Assembly (NCBI GenBank): GCA_964543545.1
Contig: CAZIYT010000004.1
Location: forward strand, 62,001-126,000
DNA from: UBA4416 sp964543545
Lineage (GTDB): Bacteria; Bacteroidota; Bacteroidia; B-17B0; Aurantibacillaceae
DNA: 64,000 bases
Reading direction: 5' to 3'
Part shown: one piece after another, positions 25,045 to 33,413 of the stretch
Layout: the number at the start of each line of letters is the position of its first letter
Numbering within the stretch: the first letter of the stretch is position 1
Program-made: the position numbers and the translations under genes
The notes under the pieces: generated by a model
Database searches by the model: none
Seen by the model: the letters and a program-made list of their open reading frames with translations, nothing else
Told to the model about the DNA's origin: nothing

Positions 25045-25722
25045 ATGACACCAAAACTATACATCGTACCAACGCCGATCGGGAATCTGGAGGATATTAC
25101 CTTCCGGGCACTCACGGTTTTAAAGTCCGTTGACCTGATCCTGGCAGAGGATACACGCAATACCATCCATTTACTGAGGCATTTCCAGATTGAAAAGCCG
25201 CTGAGGTCGTACCATGCGCACAACGAGCACAAAACCGTTGAGCAGATCGTGGAGATGATCGCTTCCAATAAATCGGTAGCGCTGGTATCGGATGCCGGTA
25301 CGCCGGCCATTTCGGATCCCGGATTTTTACTGGTGCGTGAATGCATCAAACACCAGGTAGCGGTAGAAACACTGCCAGGCGCCACGGCTTTTGTACCGGC
25401 TTTGGTAAACAGTGGTTTGCCTTGCGATACCTTTGTGTTCTATGGCTTCCTTCCACAGAAAAAAGGAAGGCATACGAAGCTCCTGTCCTTAAAGGAAGAG
25501 ACGCGCACCATGATCTTTTATGAATCGCCTTTCAGGCTGGTGAAGCTGTTGCAGGAATTTAAAGAGTATTTAAGCGGCGAAAGGCAGGTGTCTGTTTCCC
25601 GCGAGCTCTCGAAATTGTATGAGGAAAATGCCCGCGGCACGGTCGATGAGCTGATTGCCCATTTTACTGCCAAAACGGTAAAGGGTGAAATCGTCGTTGT
25701 GCTGGCCGGGAAAGAAGAGTAG
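25045..25722 (+). CDS. rsmI: 16S rRNA (cytidine-2'-O)-methyltransferase RsmI
   Basis: The 225-residue tetrapyrrole-methylase-fold enzyme opens KLYIVPTPIGNLEDITFRAL, then AEDTRN, a SDAGTPAISDPG loop and PGATAFVPALVNSGLP, the RsmI signatures. It ends at about the catalytic domain, lacking the extra C-terminal region found in longer homologues. It 2'-O-methylates C1402 of 16S rRNA using SAM. ATG at 25045 directly follows an inverted-repeat element, so its promoter or leader must overlap that element. The next gene begins five bases after its stop. Confidence 0.95.
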   Translation: MTPKLYIVPTPIGNLEDITFRALTVLKSVDLILAEDTRNTIHLLRHFQIEKPLRSYHAHNEHKTVEQIVEMIASNKSVALVSDAGTPAISDPGFLLVRECIKHQVAVETLPGATAFVPALVNSGLPCDTFVFYGFLPQKKGRHTKLLSLKEETRTMIFYESPFRLVKLLQEFKEYLSGERQVSVSRELSKLYEENARGTVDELIAHFTAKTVKGEIVVVLAGKEE

Positions 25723-25726
25723 GAAC

Positions 25727-26515
25727 ATGATGATCAGAACAGCTTCAGTCATTCTGTTGATGGCCATGTTTAGCGGCTGTGCGGTGCGCTCCGTGTATGT
25801 GCCCACGAGTCAGAATATCATGCTGTTTGATGATAAAAAACAAATCCAGGGAAATGCCTATGTGGGTACCAACACCGTGCAATTGCAGCTGGCCCACAAT
25901 CCGGTCAATCATTTTGTAGCCGGCATCAGTACCAATTACGGCGCCGGCTTATCCATTTACGAAGGCTACCTGGGCTTTTATGGTTATTCCAAAGAACATG
26001 TGCAGTGGCGTTATGAATTGCTTGGCGGCGGAGGCTACAATTCCAATTTTTCCCAGCAGGACAATGCCTTCCTGGCTACGGTCAAAAAAACGAATATCCG
26101 GTACGAGACCTATTCCATTTACAACAAAGCCTTCGTGCAGCCCGCGGTGGGCTTCTTTTCAAGCATCGATATGTATAAGCTCAGGTATTCCTTTGCTTTT
26201 TCGTGCCGGGCCAGCTACCTCGATTTTAAAACCTATCAGTACCGTGAAGTGAGCCGCGACAGCCTGGCGGTGAACAGCCCCAAGCCTTACCTGGTGAACC
26301 GTGATTATACCAATAAAGGGATTGTGATCCTGGAGCCCTGCTTCACCAACAAAGTGGGCCGGAAGAACCTGAGTGCTGTGATACAGGGGCAGTTCATTGT
26401 TCCATTGATGAGTGAGATCGACCTGCATTATGCTAACCTGAGCCCGGTGTTTCTCATCAGTGTGGGCATCCAGTATAATTTTGTGTTCAAAAAGCAAAAG
26501 GAGCCAAAGCCATGA
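25727..26515 (+). CDS. outer-membrane lipoprotein of unknown function
   Basis: The ATG at 25727 (another at 25730) gives a lipoprotein signal ASVILLMAMFSGC. The open frame extends upstream into rsmI but that part is not signal-like. The mature 245 residues are rich in aromatic and alternating hydrophobic residues (YVGTNTVQLQLAHNPVNHFV, HVQWRYELLGGGGYNS) and end VSVGIQYNFVFKK-like, suggesting an outer-membrane beta-barrel or beta-sheet lipoprotein. No family is recognised. Its stop overlaps the start of the YdcF-like gene, indicating one operon with rsmI. Confidence 0.7.
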   Translation: MMIRTASVILLMAMFSGCAVRSVYVPTSQNIMLFDDKKQIQGNAYVGTNTVQLQLAHNPVNHFVAGISTNYGAGLSIYEGYLGFYGYSKEHVQWRYELLGGGGYNSNFSQQDNAFLATVKKTNIRYETYSIYNKAFVQPAVGFFSSIDMYKLRYSFAFSCRASYLDFKTYQYREVSRDSLAVNSPKPYLVNRDYTNKGIVILEPCFTNKVGRKNLSAVIQGQFIVPLMSEIDLHYANLSPVFLISVGIQYNFVFKKQKEPKP

Positions 26516-27141
26516 TGCGACTGATAGTGATAGGCTGCCTTATTGGTTTGAGCTCTTGTTTTTTCCTCGGGCCTTCGCCTAAAAAGCGACTGCAGAAGAT
26601 TGCGGACATCAAGCCGGTGGATGTGGTCATTGTGCCGGGCCTGCCCTTATACCAGGGCCAGTGGGATACGCTGTTGAAAACACGGATGCTCTGGTCGGAA
26701 TTCCTGATCAGGAAAGGCTATGCCAGGCATGTCTTGTATTCCGGAAATGCGGTGTACACGCCCTGGATGGAAGGTCCCTCGATGGCACTGATTGCCCGGC
26801 AGCTGGGCATTGATTCGGCGCACATCCTTATTGATACGATCGCAGAGCATAGCACGGAGAATCTGCATTACAGCTACCTGATGGCCAAGGCAAAAGGCTT
26901 CAACAGCATTGCTGTAGCCACAGACCCTTTCCAGTGCGCCATGCTGCATAAATTCGCTAAAAAGAATTTTGAGGAAGAAATTTATTTCCTGCCGGTGATC
27001 TACGATAGTATTAAAGCCCGCACAGGTATTGAGGTTCGCATCGATACCACGCTTACCAAGAAGAGGAATTTCCGGTCGCTGGAAGAGCGGCAGGATTATA
27101 AAGACCGGATGAAGGGAACACGGGGGAAACAAATTAAATAA
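26512..27141 (+). CDS. YdcF-like (DUF218) family protein
   Basis: The 209-residue protein has a hydrophobic N-terminus (LIVIGCLIGLSSC), possibly lipid-modified. The DUF218 fold follows: VDVVIVPGLPLY, HVLYSGNAV, STENLHYSYLMAKAKGFNSIAVATDPF, which are the segments shared with SanA/YdcF. These proteins are linked to envelope or peptidoglycan metabolism, with biochemistry largely unknown. ATG 26512 or 26515; the first overlaps the preceding stop by four bases. It has only moderate length and no extra membrane helices, unlike YdcF itself. Confidence 0.8.
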   Translation: MMRLIVIGCLIGLSSCFFLGPSPKKRLQKIADIKPVDVVIVPGLPLYQGQWDTLLKTRMLWSEFLIRKGYARHVLYSGNAVYTPWMEGPSMALIARQLGIDSAHILIDTIAEHSTENLHYSYLMAKAKGFNSIAVATDPFQCAMLHKFAKKNFEEEIYFLPVIYDSIKARTGIEVRIDTTLTKKRNFRSLEERQDYKDRMKGTRGKQIK

Positions 27142-27157
27142 CGCTTCAAAAAAACAG

Positions 27158-27892
27158 ATGAAAGAAATAATTCTAACCTGCTTGCTTTTAGGTTTCTTAA
27201 AGAGCTTTACGCAATCGAGGACAGATGAACGGCTCCTTTTAAAAAAGGCAGGAATCGCTGAGATCGTGATTCATTACACGTCAACAAAACAAGGTGACGT
27301 ACCCTCTGAAGCTCATATATGGCTTGATACATCAGGGGTAAACACAAAGCGGCTCGATTTGGACAACAGTTCTAAAGATTCTTCCCTGACCGTTTATGAA
27401 TACAACGCGAATGGCTCGCTTCGCTCTCTAAAAACCACCTCTAATGATGGCTATAGCTATGAGATGGTCTACATGGACAGTACTCTATACCGCGAGACTA
27501 TAAAAAATCAACAATTTTCAAGCTCCTGCTTCAGAAGAACGGAGTTTCGAAAAAACACGGAATTTAATTACAGAAACGATACGCTCGAAAGCAGCCGTTA
27601 TTCTAAAAACAGGAAGCATCGCCAGGTTTGTAAAATAGTATATTATAACGACAAAGGACAAGTCATGAGAATTCTCAGAGACCGGCATTATTATGATAAG
27701 CAGCAGCAACAAACCAGAATAGAAGCGCGGATTAAAAATAAGCTGGCGGGGAAATACGGGAAACGTAAAAGATATCGAACGCAAACCTATTATGTTTATA
27801 CCGATGACGGCCTCCTGAAACAAACTAAAACCTGTTATTCCTCTGATAAGTCCATCAGTACCGCAGACTATCATTATATCAAGAGTGAGTAA
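27158..27892 (+). CDS. hypothetical exported protein
   Basis: The 244-residue protein has a signal peptide (EIILTCLLLGFLKSFTQS). The mature part is polar, with repeated short beta-like units containing Tyr and Asn (YEYNANGSLRSL, YNDKGQVMRIL, YVYTDDGLLKQT). These resemble YD/RHS-like or DUF3108-like strand repeats that occur in many Bacteroidota secreted proteins. Function is unknown. It has lower GC than its neighbours, which may reflect transfer or weak constraint. It is 16 bases after the YdcF-like gene and is closed by a terminator. Confidence 0.65.
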   Translation: MKEIILTCLLLGFLKSFTQSRTDERLLLKKAGIAEIVIHYTSTKQGDVPSEAHIWLDTSGVNTKRLDLDNSSKDSSLTVYEYNANGSLRSLKTTSNDGYSYEMVYMDSTLYRETIKNQQFSSSCFRRTEFRKNTEFNYRNDTLESSRYSKNRKHRQVCKIVYYNDKGQVMRILRDRHYYDKQQQQTRIEARIKNKLAGKYGKRKRYRTQTYYVYTDDGLLKQTKTCYSSDKSISTADYHYIKSE

Positions 27893-27901
27893 GAAAAATC
27901 A

Positions 27902-27933
27902 AAAAGCCATCATACTATATCATGACGGCTTTT
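27902..27933 (+). terminator. terminator after the 27158 gene
   Basis: AAAAGCCATCAT / ATGACGGCTTTT has one mismatch and a ten-base loop, ten bases past the stop. Confidence 0.75.
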
Positions 27934-28156
27934 CGATATTCTTATATGGACCCTGGCAATCTCACCGTATCCCACCTTTCGCTCATGCTGGGGTGTCGGC
28001 TTGTGGTAGTATAAAGGTACGCTATCTGTTCCGGCTAAATGTTACCATTCTGTAAAGCCAACATTTCTTAACAGGGATAGAGCCTGTAATTTTCAACCGT
28101 ATGTGTTTTCCTGTTAGTCGTTATGAACAGGCTAGGGGAAACGGTTGATAGTGGGA

Positions 28157-28185
28157 GTCATTATGAGCGCAGCGATGCAATCTCA
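28157..28185 (+). repeat. decayed TCATT...GCAATCTC repeat copy
   Basis: GTCATTATGAGCGCAGCGAT continues to GCAATCTC. Same start, same end and similar centre as the copy at 23491-23525, with the middle shortened. Confidence 0.55.
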
Positions 28186-28287
28186 TGATCAGACGGCCGA
28201 AACGGCTTATATTGTCGGTGATAACAAGTAACAAGGGCAATTAAGATGCACTATACATTTTTTATATTTGTTAAGTAAATTATCCTT

Positions 28288-28683
28288 ATGATAAACAAGC
28301 TACGATATTGTATCATTACTGTTTCTCTATTAAACGACTTATCTGCCCAACAAAATAGCGATAGCAACAGAGTGTCGTTCGACAGGATTTTCGGAGAATC
28401 CAAGCTCCATAAGTACAATGCAGATACCCTTATTACTACCGCGAACAGAAAAGTAATTTATTCCGGAGCAGAGTGCACCATTACAGGATATAATGCCAAA
28501 GGCCGGAAAACCTGGATAAAAAATCTACCGGAGCACCAATGCAGGTTAGAAGCGTTTATGGTTATGAGTCCGCTAAAAAAAGGCAGTTTTTTCAGGAAAG
28601 GTTGTGAATTGCTGGTTCAGTATAAAGACAAGAGCATGTATGGCGTTAATGTCAAAACCGGGAAGTTCTATTTTATGGAATGA
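28288..28683 (+). CDS. hypothetical exported protein
   Basis: The 131-residue protein has a short hydrophobic N-terminus (CIITVSLLNDLSAQ) ending in an AQ cleavage-like site. The remainder is polar and basic, with KVIYSGAECTITGYNAKGRKTWIKNL, a strand pattern also seen in small beta-propeller or sandwich modules. I recognise no family. Base composition is AT-richer than the core genes. It converges on groEL, whose terminator also fits as its own. Confidence 0.6.
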   Translation: MINKLRYCIITVSLLNDLSAQQNSDSNRVSFDRIFGESKLHKYNADTLITTANRKVIYSGAECTITGYNAKGRKTWIKNLPEHQCRLEAFMVMSPLKKGSFFRKGCELLVQYKDKSMYGVNVKTGKFYFME

Positions 28684-28731
28684 GTTATCAGGCTAAGATT
28701 TAATTTTGCCCTGAATATGTTATACAAACAA

Positions 28732-28759
28732 AAACGTCTCACATTTCTGTGAGACGTTT
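28732..28759. terminator. bidirectional terminator between 28288 gene and groEL
   Basis: AAACGTCTCACA / TGTGAGACGTTT forms a perfect 12-base stem with a four-base loop between converging genes. Confidence 0.88.
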
Positions 28760-28784
28760 CTCTTAGGATTTGAAAAGCGAACGA

Positions 28785-30422
28785 TTACATCATTCCACCC
28801 ATGCCTCCCATGCCCGGGTTACCCATTGGCATTTCGGCTTTGTCTTCTTTTTTCTCAGCGAGGACGCAATCCGTTGTCAACAGCATCGCTGCTACAGACG
28901 CGGCGTTCTCTAAAGCGATACGGCTTACTTTAGTCGGGTCAATAACACCTGCTTTCAGTAAGTTTTCGTATTTCTCAGTACGGGCATTGAAACCGAAATC
29001 AGCTGTGCCTTCTTTCACTTTCTGTACCACGATAGAACCTTCGATGCCACAGTTGGCGCAGATCTGGCGCAGAGGCTCTTCGATAGCGCGTTTCACGATC
29101 TGGATACCAGTGTTCTCGTCTTCGTTGATACCTTTTAATTTTTCCAAAGCAGCAATAGCACGGATGTAAGCCACGCCACCGCCCGGTACGATACCTTCTT
29201 CTACAGCAGCACGTGTAGCAGCCAAAGCATCGTCCACACGGTCTTTTTTCTCTTTCATCTCTACTTCGGTAGCAGCACCAACGTAAAGCACAGCCACACC
29301 ACCGGCTAGCTTAGCCAGGCGCTCCTGTAATTTTTCTCTATCGTAATCAGATGTGGTAGACTCGATCTGAGCTTTGATCTGGTTCACACGCGCTGTGATG
29401 TCCGCTTTTTTGCCGGCACCGCCTACGATCGTTGTATTGTCTTTATCAACGGTGATTTTTTCCGCTTTACCTAAGAACGTCAGGTCAGCGTTCTCTAATT
29501 TGAAACCCCTGTCTTCTGCAATGAATACACCACCTGTGAGGATTGCGAGATCTTCCAGCATGGCTTTTCTGCGGTCGCCGAAGCCCGGAGCTTTTACGGC
29601 ACAGATTTTCAGGTTAGAGCGTAAGCGGTTTACAACCAGTGTTTGTAACGCTTCGCCGTCGATGTCTTCAGCAATGATCAGGATTGGCTTACCTGTTTGT
29701 ACTGCTTTTTCAAGCACAGGCAATAATTCTTTCATGGTAGAAATTTTCTTTTCGTAGATCAGCACCAATGGGCTGTCTAATACCGCTTCCATTTTATCCA
29801 CGTCGGTAATGAAGTAAGGAGAAATATAACCACGGTCGAATTCCATACCTTCTACAACCTCAACCGTTGTATCCGTACCTTTAGCTTCTTCCACGGTGAT
29901 CACCCCTTCTTTTTTTACTTTAGCCATCGCTTCAGCAATCAGTTTCCCGATGGTGCTGTCGTTGTTGGCAGAAATGGTAGCAACCTGCTCAATTTTTTTA
30001 TTGTCGTTGCCAACCATCTGAGATTGTTTTTTCAGGTTCTCCACCACAGCTTCCACTGCTTTGTCAATCCCGCGTTTCAGGTCCATTGGGTTGGCACCTG
30101 CCGCTACGTTTTTCAAACCAGCTGTCACAATAGCTTGTCCTAATACGGTAGCCGTGGTTGTTCCGTCACCTGCTGCATCAGCCGTTTTGGAAGCCACTTC
30201 TTTCAGCAACTGTGCGCCCATATTTTCTACCGGGTGCGACAGCTCAATTTCTTTTGCTACGGTTACACCGTCTTTAGTGATTTGCGGGGAACCGAATTTT
30301 TTGTCGATGATCACGTTACGTCCTTTCGGACCTAAGGTAACTTTTACTGCATTTGCCAATGCGTCAACGCCGCGTTTTAAAGCATCGCGGGCTTCTATAT
30401 TAAAGGTGATGTCTTTTGCCAT
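28785..30422 (-). CDS. groEL: 60 kDa chaperonin GroEL
   Basis: The 545-residue protein is full length. It has KDITFNIEARDALKRGVD at the start, the ATP-binding GDGTTTATVLGQAI, the apical domain with VVEGMEFDRGYISPYF, and the Gly-Met tail GNPGMGGMGGMM. With GroES it folds proteins in the cytoplasm by ATP-driven encapsulation. It is second in the groES-groEL operon; the 137-base spacer holds a long palindrome shared with etfB-etfA. The neighbouring genes give no sign of a second copy. Confidence 0.99.
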   Translation of the reverse strand: MAKDITFNIEARDALKRGVDALANAVKVTLGPKGRNVIIDKKFGSPQITKDGVTVAKEIELSHPVENMGAQLLKEVASKTADAAGDGTTTATVLGQAIVTAGLKNVAAGANPMDLKRGIDKAVEAVVENLKKQSQMVGNDNKKIEQVATISANNDSTIGKLIAEAMAKVKKEGVITVEEAKGTDTTVEVVEGMEFDRGYISPYFITDVDKMEAVLDSPLVLIYEKKISTMKELLPVLEKAVQTGKPILIIAEDIDGEALQTLVVNRLRSNLKICAVKAPGFGDRRKAMLEDLAILTGGVFIAEDRGFKLENADLTFLGKAEKITVDKDNTTIVGGAGKKADITARVNQIKAQIESTTSDYDREKLQERLAKLAGGVAVLYVGAATEVEMKEKKDRVDDALAATRAAVEEGIVPGGGVAYIRAIAALEKLKGINEDENTGIQIVKRAIEEPLRQICANCGIEGSIVVQKVKEGTADFGFNARTEKYENLLKAGVIDPTKVSRIALENAASVAAMLLTTDCVLAEKKEDKAEMPMGNPGMGGMGGMM

Positions 30423-30459
30423 GTTGTATTTTATTTAAGTTTAATGTTTTGTTAATTTG

Positions 30460-30532
30460 ATTACGAATTTTGTACGAATATACAAATCCGCGTATGCGGT
30501 ATAAGATTAGTATATTCGTATTGATTCGTAAT
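30460..30532. repeat. TACGAAT palindrome in the groES-groEL spacer
   Basis: The 73-base inverted repeat has arms of about 28 bases, left containing TACGAATATACAAATC and right GATTAGTATATTCGTA, around a 16-base centre. The right arm's reverse complement equals the left arm of the etfB-etfA copy (43035-43113) over at least 26 bases. Confidence 0.85.
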
Positions 30533-30559
30533 TATAATTTGTTGGTTGCGCTAATCAAA

Positions 30560-30844
30560 TTATATAATTGCATAAATGTCGCTTTCGCGCATGATGAGCA
30601 ATTCTTTGCCGTCTACCTGGATCTCGGTACCGGCGTATTTGCCATATAAAACCGTATCGCCTACTTTCACAGTCATTGGTTCGTCGGGTTTGCCGGTACC
30701 TACTGCAATTACTTTTCCTTTCATCGGTTTTTCTTTTGCTGTATCGGGGATGATCAATCCACCTGCGGTTTTTGTTTCTGCCGGAGCAGCTTCAACCAAC
30801 ACTCTGTCTGCCAGAGGTCTTACGTTTACACTCGTTTTTGCCAT
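30560..30844 (-). CDS. groES: 10 kDa co-chaperonin GroES
   Basis: The 94-residue protein contains VRPLADRVLVEAAPAETKTA with the mobile loop GGLIIPDTAKEKPMKG, and ends KELLIMRESDIYAII. It caps GroEL. It is the first gene of the operon. Upstream the minus strand has CTGCCA and CTGACA elements (30964-30981) that might be a stress-response site; no CIRCE element was seen. Confidence 0.98.
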   Translation of the reverse strand: MAKTSVNVRPLADRVLVEAAPAETKTAGGLIIPDTAKEKPMKGKVIAVGTGKPDEPMTVKVGDTVLYGKYAGTEIQVDGKELLIMRESDIYAII

Positions 30845-31034
30845 AATTATGTTATTTTGTTAGGTTAAAATTTACGCTTGCCTATCGTCCAAAAATGTGC
30901 CAATCGCTTATAGCGGACAAAGCGACACAATATTACAGCAAATTACTTGCATTAAAAACAAAATGTCAGGCTTTGTGGCAGAATCGGGCAATAAACCGGG
31001 ATCTGTTTTGGGCCTGCCCGGGACCGGTCATTCA

Positions 31035-31147
31035 GGCGGGCGTGTCCCTCCTGGTGTCGGGCCGGGCTATCACTTCAATCTTTTAATAATGGCTTCGAGA
31101 GCCTCAGCCATCATTAAAAGGATTTTCGTTCTATCCTTCACGCGGGT
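31035..31147 (-). repeat. modular hairpin repeat, copy C (inverted)
   Basis: On the minus strand it reads GGATAGAACGAAAATCC, then a hairpin of 15-base arms (31080-31094 with 31106-31120), GATTGAAGTGATAGCCCGG and a GC-rich end. The hairpin centre contains GAGGCTCTCGAAGCC, the core of another repeat. It faces copy A. Confidence 0.75.
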
Positions 31148-31192
31148 CGAATTTCCATACATGAGTTAATCCTTATAAACGGGTGTTGTAGC

Positions 31193-31284
31193 TGCGCGAG
31201 GGATTGTCGCGTAAATCCTTTGTCACGACACGTCGTGACAAAGATTGAAGCAAAAGCCCGGTCCGGCTCCCGCCGGACGCGCCC
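31193..31284 (+). repeat. modular hairpin repeat, copy A
   Basis: GGGATTGTCGCGTAAATCC is followed by a perfect hairpin CTTTGTCACGAC-AC-GTCGTGACAAAG (31218-31243), GATTGAAGCAAAAGCCCG and a second hairpin GTCCGGC/GCCGGAC ending in GCGCCC. Confidence 0.8.
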
Positions 31285-31309
31285 TGATCTTAATAAAAGA
31301 AATTAAACG

Positions 31310-32314
31310 TTATTTCCCGTACTGGCTTCCGTCATAGGCCCATTTCACCCACACAGAACCCCAGGTGAAACCGCCGCCGAAAGCAGAGATGATGATGTTG
31401 TCGCCTTTTTTGAAAAGCTTTTCGTAGTCCCACAGCAGCAACGGAATGGTGCCTGCCGTGGTATTGCCGTAGCGCTCAATGTTCATGAGCATTTTGTCGA
31501 GGCTCAGGCCCATGCGGTTGGCCGTGGCTTCGCAGATGCGCTTGTTGGCCTGGTGTGGCAGCAGCCAGGTCACATCGTCGGCCGTAAGGTTATTGTTGGC
31601 CATGATCTCGGCGCTCACCTCGGCCATATTCACGACGGCATGCTTAAATACCGCCTGGCCTTCCTGTTTCACGTAGTGCAGCCTTTGATCGATGGTTTCA
31701 TGCGTCGGAGGCATCAGGGAGCCGCCTGCAGGCTGTAATAAATAGTTTCTTCCGGAGCCGTCGGCACGCAGGATAAAATCCTTCACGCCCAGGTCTTCCT
31801 CGGTAGGCTCCAGCAATACGGCGCCGCCACCGTCGCCAAAGATCACGCAGGTAGCGCGGTCTTCGTAGTTGAGGATGGCGCTCATTTTATCCACGCCAAC
31901 AATAACTACCTTTTTATATTTTCCGGTTTCAATAAACTGGGAGCCGGTAGACAGTGCATAGATAAAGCCGGAGCAGGCTGCAGAGAGGTCGTAGCCCCAG
32001 GCGTTCTTCGCGCCGATCTTATCACAGATCACATTGGAGGTGCTGGGGAACACATAATCGCCGGTGATGGTGCCCACGATGAGCATGTCAATCTCCTCGG
32101 CGCCGATGCCACGTTTTTTCAAAAGTTCTTCGATGGCAATCACCATCATGTCGGACGTTGCTTTTCCCGGTACGTTTAAGATGCGGCGCTCTTTAATGCC
32201 GGTGCGTGACGTGATCCATTCATCGTTCGTGTCCACAAATTTTGCCAGCTCATCGTTGGTCATTACAAAATCGGGAACGTAGCCACCAACGGCAGTAATT
32301 GCAGCTCTAATCAT
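31310..32314 (-). CDS. fabH: beta-ketoacyl-ACP synthase III
   Basis: The 334-residue protein has the thiolase-fold triad: Cys in DLSAACSGFIYAL, His in WLLPHQANKRI and Asn in ERYGNTTAGTIPL. The family opening AAITAVGGYVPDFVMTN and DEWITSRTGIKERRI are present. It condenses acetyl-CoA (or a branched starter acyl-CoA, common in Bacteroidota) with malonyl-ACP to begin fatty-acid synthesis. Its ATG overlaps the plsX stop by one base, giving tight coupling of the two genes. Confidence 0.97.
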   Translation of the reverse strand: MIRAAITAVGGYVPDFVMTNDELAKFVDTNDEWITSRTGIKERRILNVPGKATSDMMVIAIEELLKKRGIGAEEIDMLIVGTITGDYVFPSTSNVICDKIGAKNAWGYDLSAACSGFIYALSTGSQFIETGKYKKVVIVGVDKMSAILNYEDRATCVIFGDGGGAVLLEPTEEDLGVKDFILRADGSGRNYLLQPAGGSLMPPTHETIDQRLHYVKQEGQAVFKHAVVNMAEVSAEIMANNNLTADDVTWLLPHQANKRICEATANRMGLSLDKMLMNIERYGNTTAGTIPLLLWDYEKLFKKGDNIIISAFGGGFTWGSVWVKWAYDGSQYGK

Positions 32315-33252
32315 TATTGAAATACGGTTTTAATTTTTTCGTTTAAGTTTGCTTCCACAATATCCCTGCTCAGGATCAGCATGTTTTTAAAAGCAAGGGG
32401 AGTCGACTTACCGTGGGCGATCATTACGTTGGAGTTGATGCCCAGGATAGGAGTACCGCCGTATAGCTCGTAATTGAATTTATCGAAGTAGTCGTCGCTG
32501 CGGTTGCGGCGCTTAATGATAGAATAGAAAGCCTCAGCCGTTTTTAAAAGCACATTGCCTGTAAAGCCTTCGCACACGATCACATCGGCTTTATCTTCAA
32601 ACACCTCGATGCCTTCCACATTTCCAATGAAGTTGAAGTCTTTGGAATCCTTCATGAGGGCGTGTGTGGCCTGGGCCACGAGGTTTCCTTTTTCAGGCTC
32701 TTCGCCGATGTTCAGCAGGCCTACTTTAGGGTTGTCGATCTTATACACCTCTTTAGCAAAGATGGAGCCGAGGATGGCAAACTGGTACAACACATCGGGC
32801 TTGCAATCGGCGTTGGTGCCCACGTCGAGCACGATGCCGAAGCCGCCGTTCTCTTTCGGGAGAATGGAGGTAATGCAGGGGCGGATGACGCCGGGAACCG
32901 CTTTCACGCTGAACATGGCGCCTACCAGCATGGCCCCGGTATTTCCGGCACTGGCAAAGGATTGGATCTCGTTTTCTTTCAGAAGTTTATAGCCTACAGA
33001 GATGCTGCTGTTGGGTTTCTGCGCCAGTGCTTTGGTAGGGTGTTCACCCATCTCAATGACATCTGGTGCGTGTACAAAATCAAATTTGCTTTCCGGTATA
33101 TGTTTGCTGTTGAGGTAAGCTTTTGCTTTTTCCGTATCGCCTATCAATACGATCCGCACATCGGCCGGTAAAGCATTAAGGGCATCCACGGCGCCGGCGA
33201 GGCAGTTTTCAGGGGCAAAATCGCCACCCATAATATCTAGTCCGATCTTCAT
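32314..33252 (-). CDS. plsX: phosphate acyltransferase PlsX
   Basis: The protein has 312 residues from the ATG at 33252 (MKIGLDIMGGDFAPENCL; an ATG two codons earlier is also possible, and the longer frame is unlikely). Family motifs include ALAQKPNSSISVG, SAGNTGAMLVGAM and VLDVGTNADCKP. PlsX converts acyl-ACP to acyl-phosphate at the membrane for PlsY. In many bacteria rpmF precedes plsX; here the upstream neighbour is the divergent sufE instead. It is coupled to fabH by a one-base overlap. Confidence 0.96.
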   Translation of the reverse strand: MKIGLDIMGGDFAPENCLAGAVDALNALPADVRIVLIGDTEKAKAYLNSKHIPESKFDFVHAPDVIEMGEHPTKALAQKPNSSISVGYKLLKENEIQSFASAGNTGAMLVGAMFSVKAVPGVIRPCITSILPKENGGFGIVLDVGTNADCKPDVLYQFAILGSIFAKEVYKIDNPKVGLLNIGEEPEKGNLVAQATHALMKDSKDFNFIGNVEGIEVFEDKADVIVCEGFTGNVLLKTAEAFYSIIKRRNRSDDYFDKFNYELYGGTPILGINSNVMIAHGKSTPLAFKNMLILSRDIVEANLNEKIKTVFQ

Positions 33253-33401
33253 ACTCATGGGTTTATGGTTTAAGGTAAAATCCCTAAACAAATAAATAAT
33301 TGGCAAAAATACAATAATTATCCTTCAAAGTTATGAATGCCGCTATTAGTTTGAGACTTAATAAATTAAAGATTTTATGCTTTTATGCCGGAGAAAGACT
33401 C

Positions 33402-33409
33402 TAAATTTG
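33402..33409 (+). promoter_or_regulatory. -7 box of sufE
   Basis: TAAATTTG ends four bases before the sufE ATG at 33414, which would give a leaderless transcript. No TTG stands at -33. Confidence 0.45.
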
Positions 33410-33413
33410 CGCC

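Larger units (their letters stand above)
27893..28287. other. 395-base intergenic region with terminator and decayed repeats
   Basis: It contains the terminator at 27902-27933, a GC-rich block around 27955-28015 including GCAATCTC, and a decayed TCATT...GCAATCTC repeat copy at 28157-28185. TATATTTG at 28263-28270, 17 bases before the next start, could be a -7 box. No RNA gene was recognised; the GC-rich block does not fold as tRNA and lacks SRP RNA motifs. Confidence 0.5.
30845..31309. other. 465-base region between groES and fabH with two facing repeat elements
   Basis: No gene was recognised. The part next to groES should hold its promoter: TAATATTG-like and TAAATTTT-like boxes are present, none ideal. 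The part from 31035 to 31284 is two copies of a modular hairpin repeat in opposite orientation. Small open frames at 30895-31169 run through repeats and are not believed. Confidence 0.6.

Noticed and set aside
27955..28015. GC-rich block that might be an RNA gene
   Set aside because: It does not fold into a tRNA and lacks the conserved loop of SRP RNA or RNase P motifs; it looks like decayed repeat sequence.
30886..30905. Possible sigma-54 site before groES (TGGCAC on the minus strand)
   Set aside because: The -24 half fits, but the -12 half reads TGGA and not TTGC.
30895..31169. Small open frames between groES and fabH
   Set aside because: They run through the inverted repeat copy C and have no protein-like features.
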